Of a stretch of DNA of 64,000 nucleotides, positions 28,825 through 37,403 are shown piece after piece. Positions within the stretch are counted from its first letter, which is position 1. The number at the start of each line of letters is the position of its first letter. A program made the translations under genes and the position numbers. The stretch comes from Nitrospiraceae bacterium. Lineage in GTDB: Bacteria > Nitrospirota > Nitrospiria > Nitrospirales > UBA8639. The stretch is taken from the NCBI GenBank assembly GCA_020632595.1, contig JACKFF010000006.1:213078-277077 (forward strand), read 5' to 3'. Below the pieces are notes generated by a model. It ran no database searches. It worked only from the letters and a program-made list of their open reading frames with translations, and had not been told where the DNA came from.

Positions 28825-30104
28825 GATGAAGTGTGTTCCTTTGATATCTGAGACTCTTTTGGCGCCGGCGCGCCTGCGGGCAGCGGGCCGCCGGTTGGTG
28901 CCGGCGCGTCCGTCGGTGGCGGGCCGCTGGTATTGATAAGGTCATAACCGGGTGCGGGCGTCACGATGCGCACCGTGTCCCCTTCCAGCAACGCGGCGCT
29001 CGGATTGTTCACGATGCGGTCGAGGGTGGAAACTCCCTCGGCCACTTCGACGGCGTTATCGAGGAGTTTGCTTACGGTAATGGAGTTAAAGTGCACCCGG
29101 TCGTCCTCCCCCACCACGGCCACTTGCGTGCCGTGCTCCTGGAACACTAATGCGGTGGATGGAATCGTGAACACTTTCCGATCCACCGGCGCCGTGAGGT
29201 GGACTTGGGCATAGGAGCCTGGCCAGAGAGCCCTGTCTTCGTTTTCGATCGTGAAGACGGTTATCGCGGTACGTGTGCTGACGTCGAATCCACGTGCGAC
29301 GGTCAGGAATTTGGCGGTGAAATGACGATCCGGCAATTGTGGAACCGTCACGTCGGCTGTTAGTCCCGGCTGGAGGAAGGGCCCGAAGGACTCCGGCACG
29401 GAGACAAAGAGGCGCAGCAGACTTACGTCGGCCACGGTAAAGAGATTGCTGACCGAGCCGGGGGAACTGATCGTTCCTTCCTTATTGACGTAGTCGCCGA
29501 CATTGATGTTGCGGACGGTTACCACTCCGTCATAGGGTGCGACAATGGTTTTGAACCGAATAAGGGCCTCGAAGTTCCTGACGTTCTGCTCCGCTGCTCT
29601 GACCTTTGCCAATTCGGCTTTCGCTTCCGCCACCTTCACTGAAATCGACTGCTCGGATACTGCATGATTTTTGCGCAGTGCCAGCCAGCGCTTGGCTGTG
29701 ATTTCGGCGAGGGAATAGATGGCGCGCACCGACTCCAGATCCGCTTTCGCTTGGTGATATTGGGCGTCGAGAGCGGGCGCGTTGATTTCCGCGAGGATAT
29801 CGCCTTTTTTCACCAGCGCACCGTAGTCCTTGTACCACATCTTCACATAGCCGGAGACCTGCGCGTAGATCGGAGCCTGAAACCACGCCTCAATAGTGCC
29901 GGGGAGCGTAATGGTCTCAGTCGGCGGTACCGGCTTTGCGTGGATGACTGCCACGGTGGGGATGGCGTTTTCGTGCGTCTGCTGGCGAAGCAAAGAGGCG
30001 TCACTTTTGCTCTCATAAACCCGATAGCCGAGGTAGAAGATACACAGGAGGGCTACGGAGATCATTACGAGCCTTCCACGCAGGATCTTACTCATTGTAT
30101 GCAT
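28821..30104 (-). CDS. RND efflux periplasmic adaptor (HlyD/MFP family)
   Basis: Membrane-fusion subunit connecting the RND pump to the outer-membrane channel. The 427-residue protein has one N-terminal anchor helix. A biotinyl-lipoyl-like domain follows (PGTIEAWFQAPIYAQVSGYV and GDYVNKEGTI), with an alpha hairpin between them. The beta-barrel includes TIVAPYDGVVTVRN and a low-complexity Pro/Gly/Ala tail ends the protein. It overlaps the pump gene upstream by 17 bases and the channel gene downstream by four, so all are cotranscribed. The long Pro-rich tail is unusual but harmless. Confidence 0.9.
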   Translation of the reverse strand: MHTMSKILRGRLVMISVALLCIFYLGYRVYESKSDASLLRQQTHENAIPTVAVIHAKPVPPTETITLPGTIEAWFQAPIYAQVSGYVKMWYKDYGALVKKGDILAEINAPALDAQYHQAKADLESVRAIYSLAEITAKRWLALRKNHAVSEQSISVKVAEAKAELAKVRAAEQNVRNFEALIRFKTIVAPYDGVVTVRNINVGDYVNKEGTISSPGSVSNLFTVADVSLLRLFVSVPESFGPFLQPGLTADVTVPQLPDRHFTAKFLTVARGFDVSTRTAITVFTIENEDRALWPGSYAQVHLTAPVDRKVFTIPSTALVFQEHGTQVAVVGEDDRVHFNSITVSKLLDNAVEVAEGVSTLDRIVNNPSAALLEGDTVRIVTPAPGYDLINTSGPPPTDAPAPTGGPLPAGAPAPKESQISKEHTSS

Positions 30105-31797
30105 GGTCCTTCTGGCGAGCCGCTCGCCTGTTATAGATCATCGCGTAAACGCAGGGCACAAACAATAGGGTAAAGACGGTGGCAACGAGCAAGCCCCCGA
30201 TGACGGCTCGCCCGAGAGGCGCATTTGTGGAATATCCTGTCGCCATGGGGACCATCCCGAAAATCATGGCCGAGGCTGTCATGAGCACGGGTCGGAAGCG
30301 GGTCACTCCGGCTTCCATTGCGGCCTGCAGTGCATCGCCATGCTCCTTGAGCCTATCGCGCGCATAGGACACAACAAGGATTGAATTGGCGGTTGCCGTG
30401 CCCATGGTCATAATGGCGCCTGTCAGGGCCGGCTCCGATAGCCGGGTATGGGTCAGGAACAATGCCCATGCGATGCCCGCCAGTGCGCCGGGTAGGGCTG
30501 TAATAATGATGAAAGGATCCAGCCAGGATTGGAAGTTGACGACAATCAGCAGATAGATCAGCACGACTGCAGCGACGAGTCCGAAGATCAGCTCGAAATA
30601 CGCATCGTGCATCAATGATGCCTGGCCGTGGATTTCAAGCTCAGCGGTACGCGGCTTCTCGTCCTCCATGCTTTTGGCGACCTTTTGGACATCTGCTAAA
30701 ACGCCACCGAGGTCCCGTCCTTCGGCGGATACATAGATGTTAAACAGCGGCATAATGTTTCCGTGCGTGATTACGCCAGGCGTACCCGTTGCCGTAATGT
30801 CGGCCAAATTGCCGAGGAGCTGCACTTCCTGCCCCTCCGGATCTTGCGAGTCGCTCGCGGACTCGACCGGAATAGTCTTGAGACTATTCACGCTGTTGAT
30901 CTGGGGCTGCGGTGTATAGACATTAATCAGGTAAGACATGCCGGTACTGGGATCGAGCCAATAGATTTGGTCGGTCTGTTGGCTTCCGGCGGTCGTCATG
31001 AGTAAGTTGTCGGCCATTTCCTTAAGGGATCTGTTGACTCCGAGTCCGAACGTGCGGTTGCCTTCGACCATGAGGGTCGGCGTGCGCATCGTCTGCTGGA
31101 TCACCACGTCTGCGGCACCGGGAATCTCCCGAAATTTGCCCACCAATTTACGGGCGAACTCATAGTTGGGGTACATGTCCGGGCCGTTGATTTGCACATC
31201 GATCGGCGCAGGGGCCCCAAAGTTGAGGATTTTTGCGGTCAGATCGGACGGTTGGAAGGTGAATTCGGTTCCTGGATAGCGCTCTCTCAAGCCCTTTCGG
31301 AGAATTCGCCTATAGTCCCAGACCGGGGATTTTTCATCATTCAAGAGGATAGTCAAGTCACAATCCTGGGAGCCGATCGTTGGCGTTGGAATGAAGGCGA
31401 GGTTATGCGGTCCGACCGGCAGGCCGCAATTACTCACAATGTTTTCAACTTTGCCCGGCAACAACTCCTGGATGCTATTGGAGACCAGAGTGGCAATGCG
31501 TCCTGATACCTCAATGCGTGTCCCGAGCGGCGCCCGCATATGCATCGTCATGACGTTCGACCTGATCTCGGGAAAATAATCCCGTCCGAGGAAGAAAAAG
31601 AGAGACATAGAAGCGACGGCGATGGCCAGAGAGGTCGCGACGAAGGCCTGCCGGTTGGCAATCACCTGTTCGAGTATCGCACTATAACGCCCGCGGAACC
31701 GGTTGAAGCCACGTTCGAATCCGTTCTGAAAGCGGACGAAGATGTTCGCTGATGATTCAGGGCCGGACTCCCCGTGAGGTTCATGTGGTTGCGACAT
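30088..31797 (-). CDS. RND efflux pump, C-terminal half (split permease)
   Basis: A 569-residue protein equal to the second half of an AcrB/MdtB-type hydrophobe efflux permease. After a short non-conserved start it has one helix, the second porter domain (PN1/PN2-like repeats with QINGPDMYPNYEF), then helices 8-12 with VNFQSWLDPFIIITALPGAL. The preceding ORF (31781-33280) is the first half. The ATG at 31797 lies 17 bases inside the first ORF, one frame shifted. AAGGA stands five bases before it, so it can start on its own. The pair is either a naturally split, coupled permease or a single gene broken by one frameshift. Confidence 0.85.
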   Translation of the reverse strand: MSQPHEPHGESGPESSANIFVRFQNGFERGFNRFRGRYSAILEQVIANRQAFVATSLAIAVASMSLFFFLGRDYFPEIRSNVMTMHMRAPLGTRIEVSGRIATLVSNSIQELLPGKVENIVSNCGLPVGPHNLAFIPTPTIGSQDCDLTILLNDEKSPVWDYRRILRKGLRERYPGTEFTFQPSDLTAKILNFGAPAPIDVQINGPDMYPNYEFARKLVGKFREIPGAADVVIQQTMRTPTLMVEGNRTFGLGVNRSLKEMADNLLMTTAGSQQTDQIYWLDPSTGMSYLINVYTPQPQINSVNSLKTIPVESASDSQDPEGQEVQLLGNLADITATGTPGVITHGNIMPLFNIYVSAEGRDLGGVLADVQKVAKSMEDEKPRTAELEIHGQASLMHDAYFELIFGLVAAVVLIYLLIVVNFQSWLDPFIIITALPGALAGIAWALFLTHTRLSEPALTGAIMTMGTATANSILVVSYARDRLKEHGDALQAAMEAGVTRFRPVLMTASAMIFGMVPMATGYSTNAPLGRAVIGGLLVATVFTLLFVPCVYAMIYNRRAARQKDHAYNE

Positions 31798-33280
31798 GGT
31801 GATCCTTCAGCATATATTTCGCCATGGTCGGCACGAGTGTTCGTGACAGGATGAAGGACGCCAGCATGGCAATGATGACCGCCTCCGCCATGGGTTTGAA
31901 CAGGTAGCCTGCGACGCCGCCAAGCTCGAAAAGCGGGAGCCAGACGATGGCGATGCAGAGGGTGGCGACGAGGGTCGGGACAACGATCTCGTTGGCAGCG
32001 TCGATGATGGCCTGTTCGAGCGGTTTGCCCATTTCGATATGGCGATCGATATTCTCGATCATCACGGTCGCATCGTCGACCAGAATGCCGACGGCCAGCG
32101 CCAACCCGCCCAAGGTCATGACATTGATCGTCTCTTCGAGCAGATGCAGACCAATGATGGCGGTCAGAATAGACAGCGGGATAGAGGTCCAGACGATGAC
32201 GGTGGCCCGCCATGAACCAAGCAGCAACAGCACGATGATGCCGACCAGCCCTCCGGCCATGAGCATTTCATGCAAGACATCCGAAATCGAATCTTTCACA
32301 AACGTCGAGGCATCGTCGATGAGCTTGATCTCCACCCCCTCCGGAGAAACCTGCTCGGCGCGTGGGATCATCTTCTTGATGCCATTGACGACGTCAAGGG
32401 TCGAGGCTTCGGTGCTCTTCATTGCGACGAGGATGACGGTCTGTTTGCCCTTCACCAGTACCGCGTTTTGTTGCACACGCCCCATGAGGCGCACGGTGGC
32501 CACGTCGCGAAGGTAGACGAATGCGTTACCTTCACGCTTGATCGGAAAATCGGCGAAATCCTCAATTTTCAACGGTGAGGCGTTTGTCAGGACGATCCAG
32601 TCGGTCTCCTTGATCTTGATGTCGCCGGAAGGTAGCACGAGGTATTGCTGCATAAGCGCTTTGTGAATGTCCGCCGGAGTGAGTTGACGGGCAAGTAATT
32701 TCTGCTGATCGAGGTTGACCATGACCTGCATATCCTGGCCGCCGTATGGGTGTGGCAGGACGATGCCCGGTACGGTCACGAGCAGGGGGCGGATTCGCAT
32801 GTAGACGAGATTATACAGCTCTGCCGGCGTCATGTGATCGGAGCTGATTTGAAGCATGGCCACCGGTATAGAGGATGGTGCGAGACGCATGACCATGGGC
32901 GGCGAAATATCGGGCGGAAGCGCATTGACGACATTCTGTGCAATACCTACGATATCCGCTTCGGCCCTGCCCACGTCGACTCCATCCTGGAGGAAAATAT
33001 TCGTGATGCTACTGCCGAAGTATGAGTGGCTATGTATATACTTGATGCCTTCCACCGTCGAAGTCAGGAAGCGTTCGAACAGATAGGTGATACGCCCTTC
33101 TACCTGCTGTGGCAGCATGCCGGAATAGATCCAGACCACTGATGTGACGGGAATCGTAATATCCGGAAAGATGTCGGTCGGCATGTGGCGCACCGTCATA
33201 ACCCCCAAGAGTACGATGAGGATGGTCATCACCACGAAAGTATACGGGCGTCGCAGGGCAATGAGAACGATCTGATTCAT
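31781..33280 (-). CDS. RND efflux pump, N-terminal half (split permease)
   Basis: A 499-residue protein equal to the first half of an RND permease. The first transmembrane helix (RRPYTFVVMTILIVLLG) is followed by the porter domain (PTDIFPDITIPVT and the docking region). Helices 2-6 then carry the essential double aspartate in helix 4 (GILVDDATVMIEN). It ends after helix 6 with LKDHHVATT and overlaps the second half. Start: GGGGAGG seven bases before the ATG. It is the first gene of the efflux operon. Hydrophobe or drug export is inferred; metal export motifs of CzcA/CusA are not obvious. Confidence 0.88.
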   Translation of the reverse strand: MNQIVLIALRRPYTFVVMTILIVLLGVMTVRHMPTDIFPDITIPVTSVVWIYSGMLPQQVEGRITYLFERFLTSTVEGIKYIHSHSYFGSSITNIFLQDGVDVGRAEADIVGIAQNVVNALPPDISPPMVMRLAPSSIPVAMLQISSDHMTPAELYNLVYMRIRPLLVTVPGIVLPHPYGGQDMQVMVNLDQQKLLARQLTPADIHKALMQQYLVLPSGDIKIKETDWIVLTNASPLKIEDFADFPIKREGNAFVYLRDVATVRLMGRVQQNAVLVKGKQTVILVAMKSTEASTLDVVNGIKKMIPRAEQVSPEGVEIKLIDDASTFVKDSISDVLHEMLMAGGLVGIIVLLLLGSWRATVIVWTSIPLSILTAIIGLHLLEETINVMTLGGLALAVGILVDDATVMIENIDRHIEMGKPLEQAIIDAANEIVVPTLVATLCIAIVWLPLFELGGVAGYLFKPMAEAVIIAMLASFILSRTLVPTMAKYMLKDHHVATT

Positions 33281-34041
33281 GCACGAAGCCTCCCCAAAAC
33301 AGGTTGAGTTTCTGTCATGTTGAACATCACTTTGCTAACTCTTTGATTTCTGTGATCCGGAATCATCCACTGATCAAAATAGTCCCTCTAGCGCCAAGCA
33401 AAATTCTTACCACATTGGATTGCCTCGATAGCACAGGTCAGTCACGGCCGCGCGCGCGCGAGTTATCGTCGCCATCAGCTCTGCGTCGGAACTTTTGAAC
33501 AGCACTGATTGAAGAATGCGGAGTGGTTTTTGCACTGAGCGCAATGTGCGAAACCTCACATAATGGAATGTCCGCCTCAGGAGGTTAGGGAAAATATAGT
33601 AGAGAATTCGTTAGAAATGTCAAGGAGAACCGGCTTTCTGTATTCCATTTCCTGAATCTCACAGTGGGTATTGATTTTGCTACTACTCAAAGTTAATTCA
33701 ATCAGGTATTGAGAAAGTCGAAGGGTATGATAAGAAGCTGTGATGTTCTGCTGGGCCCTAATCGTTGGAGCGTAAGAGGGCGATTAGATTTATGGAAATT
33801 GTCTACTTCATGGACGCATGACGTCAGAAAGGTGGCTGATAGAGCGATGAATTTGATAGTGGACGGGCAACTAGCCGGTCTCAGAGATTCGCCCAAGATG
33901 TATGGAGGGGTCCATGTGGGCATGCAAATGCCCACGCAGAAATCATCTCTCCAAATTTCTCTGTTTGAGAATTGATTCAGCCTCATTATTTATTCATTCT
34001 ATGGTAAGACCCCTGATGCGAGGGTTGGAAAGTGGAGAATC
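33281..34041. other. intergenic region between RND operon and modA
   Basis: About 760 bases. Overlapping short frames on both strands around 33700-33985 lack ribosome-binding sites and family features, so I do not call them. A run of alternating CG (33449-33460) is the only sequence oddity. Promoters for the RND operon and modA, which diverge, should be here. Confidence 0.4.
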
Positions 34042-34845
34042 ATGATGGGAAGTCGGAAGCTTGGTATGGCGATAGCCCTGGTAGGGAGCATCTTTGGTAT
34101 TGTGGGAATTGGAACGACTGTTCAAGCTGAAGCTCTGACGATTGGGGCTGCTCCAAGTTTGAGGTCGGCATTACAGGAAATTGTGCCGATGTTTGAGAAA
34201 GAATATGATGCGGCCGTTAAGGTTGTGTACGGTCCGTCGCAAACTATGCGGAAACAAATTGAACAGGGGGCAGCGATCGATTTGTTCCTTCCAGCGGCGG
34301 TAGAGGAGGTTGAAAAACTCCAACACAAGGGGCTGACTCTCAACGGAGGGCCTCGGATCTATGCGCAGACCAGTCTCGTACTGGTCATGTCGGCGACTTC
34401 ACGCATCATGCCGGTTGCCTTTCACGAGGCTCAGCCCAATAGAGCCACCCGCATGGTCTTGGGAAATCCAAAAACTTCGTCGTTGGGGGAAATCACGGTC
34501 CGGGCACTCACGAAATTCGATCCTGCGTATAAGAGTCGGTTCAAGCTTCTCCAAGCAGAGCACGCTGGGGATATCATGAACTTGATTCACACGGGGAAGG
34601 CAGACCTGGGCATCGTCTATCGGGTAGATGCGATTAACAATCCTGATGTGCGCATCATTGATGAAACTCCTGGCAGCACGCCAATACCAGTCCGGTTAGG
34701 GGAAGCGGTGGTGTGGACCTGTCGGAAGGCATCCTTGAATGTGGCAAAAGAATTTTTCGATTACATTATGAGTCCTCGCGTACAAAAACTCTTACTCAAA
34801 TATGGGTTTGATCATAGCTTTGATTCCGTGTCATCGAATGGGTGA
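34042..34845 (+). CDS. modA: molybdate-type ABC transporter substrate-binding protein
   Basis: A 267-residue periplasmic binding protein of the ModA family with a signal peptide (about 1-29, cut near VQA-EA). Typical blocks are AAPSLRSALQEI at the mature N-terminus, SQTMRKQIEQGAAIDLFLPA, LGNPKTSSLGEITVRAL and ADLGIVYRVDA. No permease (modB) or ATPase (modC) is adjacent, so it is an orphan here; the partner genes may be elsewhere. Two ATGs start the frame in tandem (34042 and 34045), and the second is better spaced from GGAG. Other oxyanions such as tungstate are possible ligands. Confidence 0.82.
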   Translation: MMGSRKLGMAIALVGSIFGIVGIGTTVQAEALTIGAAPSLRSALQEIVPMFEKEYDAAVKVVYGPSQTMRKQIEQGAAIDLFLPAAVEEVEKLQHKGLTLNGGPRIYAQTSLVLVMSATSRIMPVAFHEAQPNRATRMVLGNPKTSSLGEITVRALTKFDPAYKSRFKLLQAEHAGDIMNLIHTGKADLGIVYRVDAINNPDVRIIDETPGSTPIPVRLGEAVVWTCRKASLNVAKEFFDYIMSPRVQKLLLKYGFDHSFDSVSSNG

Positions 34846-34929
34846 CATCCTTGGCCAGAACTCATTCAAGAAATTTTCGGAGCTGGCTCAAGTGAGTCCG
34901 GTGTTCCACGAGAGCTGAAGGCCGATTCG

Positions 34930-36336
34930 TTATGCTTGCAAACCGGCGGGATTATGCCACCCTCCGTGTGTTTCGATGAGTGCATGAGCTTCTTTCGGCC
35001 CCCAGCTGCCACGTTTGTAGGGACGGACTGGGTGGTGCGTCTTCAGGACTGAGTCCACCACCGTCCAAGCGGCCTCTACTGCGTCCTCACGGGTAAAAAG
35101 TGCGCCGTTGCCCGCCATGGCATCAGCTAACAGCCGCTCATAGGGCCCTTCCTTTCCCGATTGCTCTTCAAGCAGATAGAGTTCTTGCTGGTCGCCGATG
35201 AACTCCTTTCCAGCGCGCTTGACGCGCGCGGCGAGTGCGACGGCGGAGTTGGGGGAGAGGCGAAACCGGAGATAATTGGCTCGTCCGACCGTCGGTTGTG
35301 AATCGTCGAACAGGCGTTGCGGTGGCGGCTTTAATTCCACCAGAATTTCCGCCGCTGTAGTCGCCAGGCATTTTCCCGATCGTAGATACCACGGCACTCC
35401 CTGCCAGCGCCACGAGTCGATAAATAACCGCAGGGCGCAAAAGGTCTCCACGTCCGAGTCCCTCGACACGCCGCGCTCTTTCCGGTAGCCCGCATACTGG
35501 CCGCGTACGACATCGTTCGGCCGTAGGGGTCGCATGGCCTGAAACACCTTCGCTTTTTCGTTGTGGACCGCACCATAGCCCTGATAGGCCGGAGGCTCCA
35601 TGGCCAGCAGCGAGACGATCTGAAAGAGGTGGTTCTGGACGACGTCGCGTAGACAGCCGGCGGTTTCGTAAAACGCACCACGATCCTCCACGCCGAATTC
35701 CTCGGACATGGTGATCTGGATGCTGGCGACACAGTTGCGGTTCCAGATCGGTTCCAGAAACGAATTGGCGAAACGAAAATAAAGGATATTCATGATCTCT
35801 TCTTTCCCAAGGAAGTGGTCGATACGGAAGATCGAGTCCTCCGGGAATGCAGATCGTGCGATGCGGTTGAGGCTGCGCGCCGAGGCCAGGTCGCGCCCAA
35901 ACGGCTTTTCAACGATAATCCGCGCTTGATCGGCCAGACCTGCGGCATTGAGCCCTTTGATGACGGTCGCAAATAAGGCTGGTGGAATGGCGAGGTAGTG
36001 CGCCGGGCGTCGGGCACTGCCTAGTGCCTGTTTGAGCGCAAGGAAGGTGGCCGGGTCATTGTAATCGCCGCCGACGTACTGCATATGAGAAAGCAGATGG
36101 CTGAGGGCGGCACGGTCATCGATCCTGCCGGCCTGCCTGATGCTATCTTTCGCGTGTTTACGTAATTGCGCCAGGCTCCAATGTGGGGCTGCGACGCCGA
36201 TCAGTGGCACCCTCAGCGCCTTGTGTTTCGCCATTGCATAGAGCGCAGGAAAAATCTTTTTATGCGCCAGATCTCCGGATATTCCGAAGAATACCAGAGC
36301 GTCGGACCGCGTCTCATTGCCTTTGCTCCTGCTCAT
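34930..36336 (-). CDS. zwf: glucose-6-phosphate 1-dehydrogenase
   Basis: First enzyme of the oxidative pentose-phosphate route: oxidises glucose 6-phosphate to 6-phosphogluconolactone. The 468-residue protein has the nucleotide motif FFGISGDLAHKK (17-28) and the active-site RIDHFLGKE (171-179). VEKPFGRDL and the C-terminal domain with LRFRLSPNSAVAL are also typical. I start at the ATG at 36336, one base after the stop of gnd and behind GGAAG; the longer frame overlaps gnd. It is the last gene of the operon tkt > gnd > zwf. No pgl (lactonase) gene is in the operon. Confidence 0.94.
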   Translation of the reverse strand: MSRSKGNETRSDALVFFGISGDLAHKKIFPALYAMAKHKALRVPLIGVAAPHWSLAQLRKHAKDSIRQAGRIDDRAALSHLLSHMQYVGGDYNDPATFLALKQALGSARRPAHYLAIPPALFATVIKGLNAAGLADQARIIVEKPFGRDLASARSLNRIARSAFPEDSIFRIDHFLGKEEIMNILYFRFANSFLEPIWNRNCVASIQITMSEEFGVEDRGAFYETAGCLRDVVQNHLFQIVSLLAMEPPAYQGYGAVHNEKAKVFQAMRPLRPNDVVRGQYAGYRKERGVSRDSDVETFCALRLFIDSWRWQGVPWYLRSGKCLATTAAEILVELKPPPQRLFDDSQPTVGRANYLRFRLSPNSAVALAARVKRAGKEFIGDQQELYLLEEQSGKEGPYERLLADAMAGNGALFTREDAVEAAWTVVDSVLKTHHPVRPYKRGSWGPKEAHALIETHGGWHNPAGLQA

Positions 36337-36337
36337 C

Positions 36338-37360
36338 TCAGCTTCCTCTTTCCTTCTTCTCATCATGTCCGCCAAACTGCTTTCGCATGGCGGAGAGGAG
36401 TCGATTGGCGTAGTCGGCCTCCCCTCTGGACTCAAATCGACCGAAGAGAGCTGCGTTGATCACCGGGGCCGGTACGCCCTCGTCAATCGCAGCCAGCGCC
36501 GTCCAGCGCCCTTCCCCGGAATCTGATACTCGCCCTGAAAATCCAGTAAGCTCCGAATCCTTAACCAGCGCGGCCGCCGTCAAATCCAGCAGCCATGAGG
36601 CCACCACGCTGCCCCGACGCCATACCTCGGCGACTTGGCCCACGTCGATCTGGTACTGATAGGCCTCCGGGTCACGGAGCGGAGTCGTTTCGGCGTCTTG
36701 CTCCCGGTGGCGCAGTCCGACGTCGGCGTGTTTGAGGATGTTGAGGCCTTCAGCATAGGCCGCCATGATGCCATACTCAATTCCGTTGTGGACCATTTTC
36801 ACAAAGTGTCCTGAACCGGTTGGGCCGCAGTGCAGATAACCCTGTTCGGCGGGAATGGAGGCGCCGCTCCTCCCCTGGGTTCGTGGCGCTGCCTTGATTC
36901 CCGGCGCGATGGTCTTGAAGATGGGTTCCAAGTGCTTGACGATATCCTTCTCTCCGCCGATCATCAGGCAATAGCCTCGCTCGAGCCCGAATACTCCCCC
37001 GCTGGTGCCGCAATCAACATAGTGCATGCCCTTCATCTTGAGCATCTTGCCTCGCTCCAGATCGTCACGGTAGTAACTATTTCCGCCGTCGATGATGATG
37101 TCTCCGGCTTCCATGAGCGAAGCCAGTTGCTCGATGGTCTCGCCGGTCACGCCGGCGGGCACCATTACCCAAACCGCCCGCGGCTTGATCAGCTTCGCGA
37201 TGAACTGCTTGAGCGAGGCTGCGCCCTGGACACGATGGCCCGCAAGCTTCTTTACGGCAGCCGGATATTTATCGTAGACCACACACGTATGGCCCTCTTT
37301 TGTCAGCCTGCGGACAAGGTTCGCGCCCATTCGCCCAAGACCAATCATGCCAAGTTGCAT
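36338..37360 (-). CDS. gnd: 6-phosphogluconate dehydrogenase (decarboxylating), short form
   Basis: Oxidises 6-phosphogluconate to ribulose 5-phosphate and CO2. It is the short 340-residue form (YqeC/GntZ type), with MQLGMIGLGRMGANLVRRL for coenzyme binding, IIDGGNSYYRDD, the CGTSGGVFGLERGYCLMIGG substrate region and HFVKMVHNGIEYG. The short form is often NAD-dependent; the coenzyme is not settled by sequence alone. The ATG at 37360 is seven bases after AAGGAG; the longer frame would overlap the upstream region. It lies between tkt (43 bases upstream) and zwf (1 base downstream). Confidence 0.93.
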   Translation of the reverse strand: MQLGMIGLGRMGANLVRRLTKEGHTCVVYDKYPAAVKKLAGHRVQGAASLKQFIAKLIKPRAVWVMVPAGVTGETIEQLASLMEAGDIIIDGGNSYYRDDLERGKMLKMKGMHYVDCGTSGGVFGLERGYCLMIGGEKDIVKHLEPIFKTIAPGIKAAPRTQGRSGASIPAEQGYLHCGPTGSGHFVKMVHNGIEYGIMAAYAEGLNILKHADVGLRHREQDAETTPLRDPEAYQYQIDVGQVAEVWRRGSVVASWLLDLTAAALVKDSELTGFSGRVSDSGEGRWTALAAIDEGVPAPVINAALFGRFESRGEADYANRLLSAMRKQFGGHDEKKERGS

Positions 37361-37403
37361 CGTGTCTCTCCTTCCTGTAATGGATCTCCGTGTCTCCCCA
37401 CTT

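Noticed and set aside
33449..33460. Alternating CG run (Z-DNA-type tract)
   Set aside because: Only twelve bases; may be chance in a GC-rich patch.
33702..33986. Overlapping ORFs of 88 and 94 residues on both strands
   Set aside because: No ribosome-binding site, no family features; mutual antisense frames in low-content DNA.
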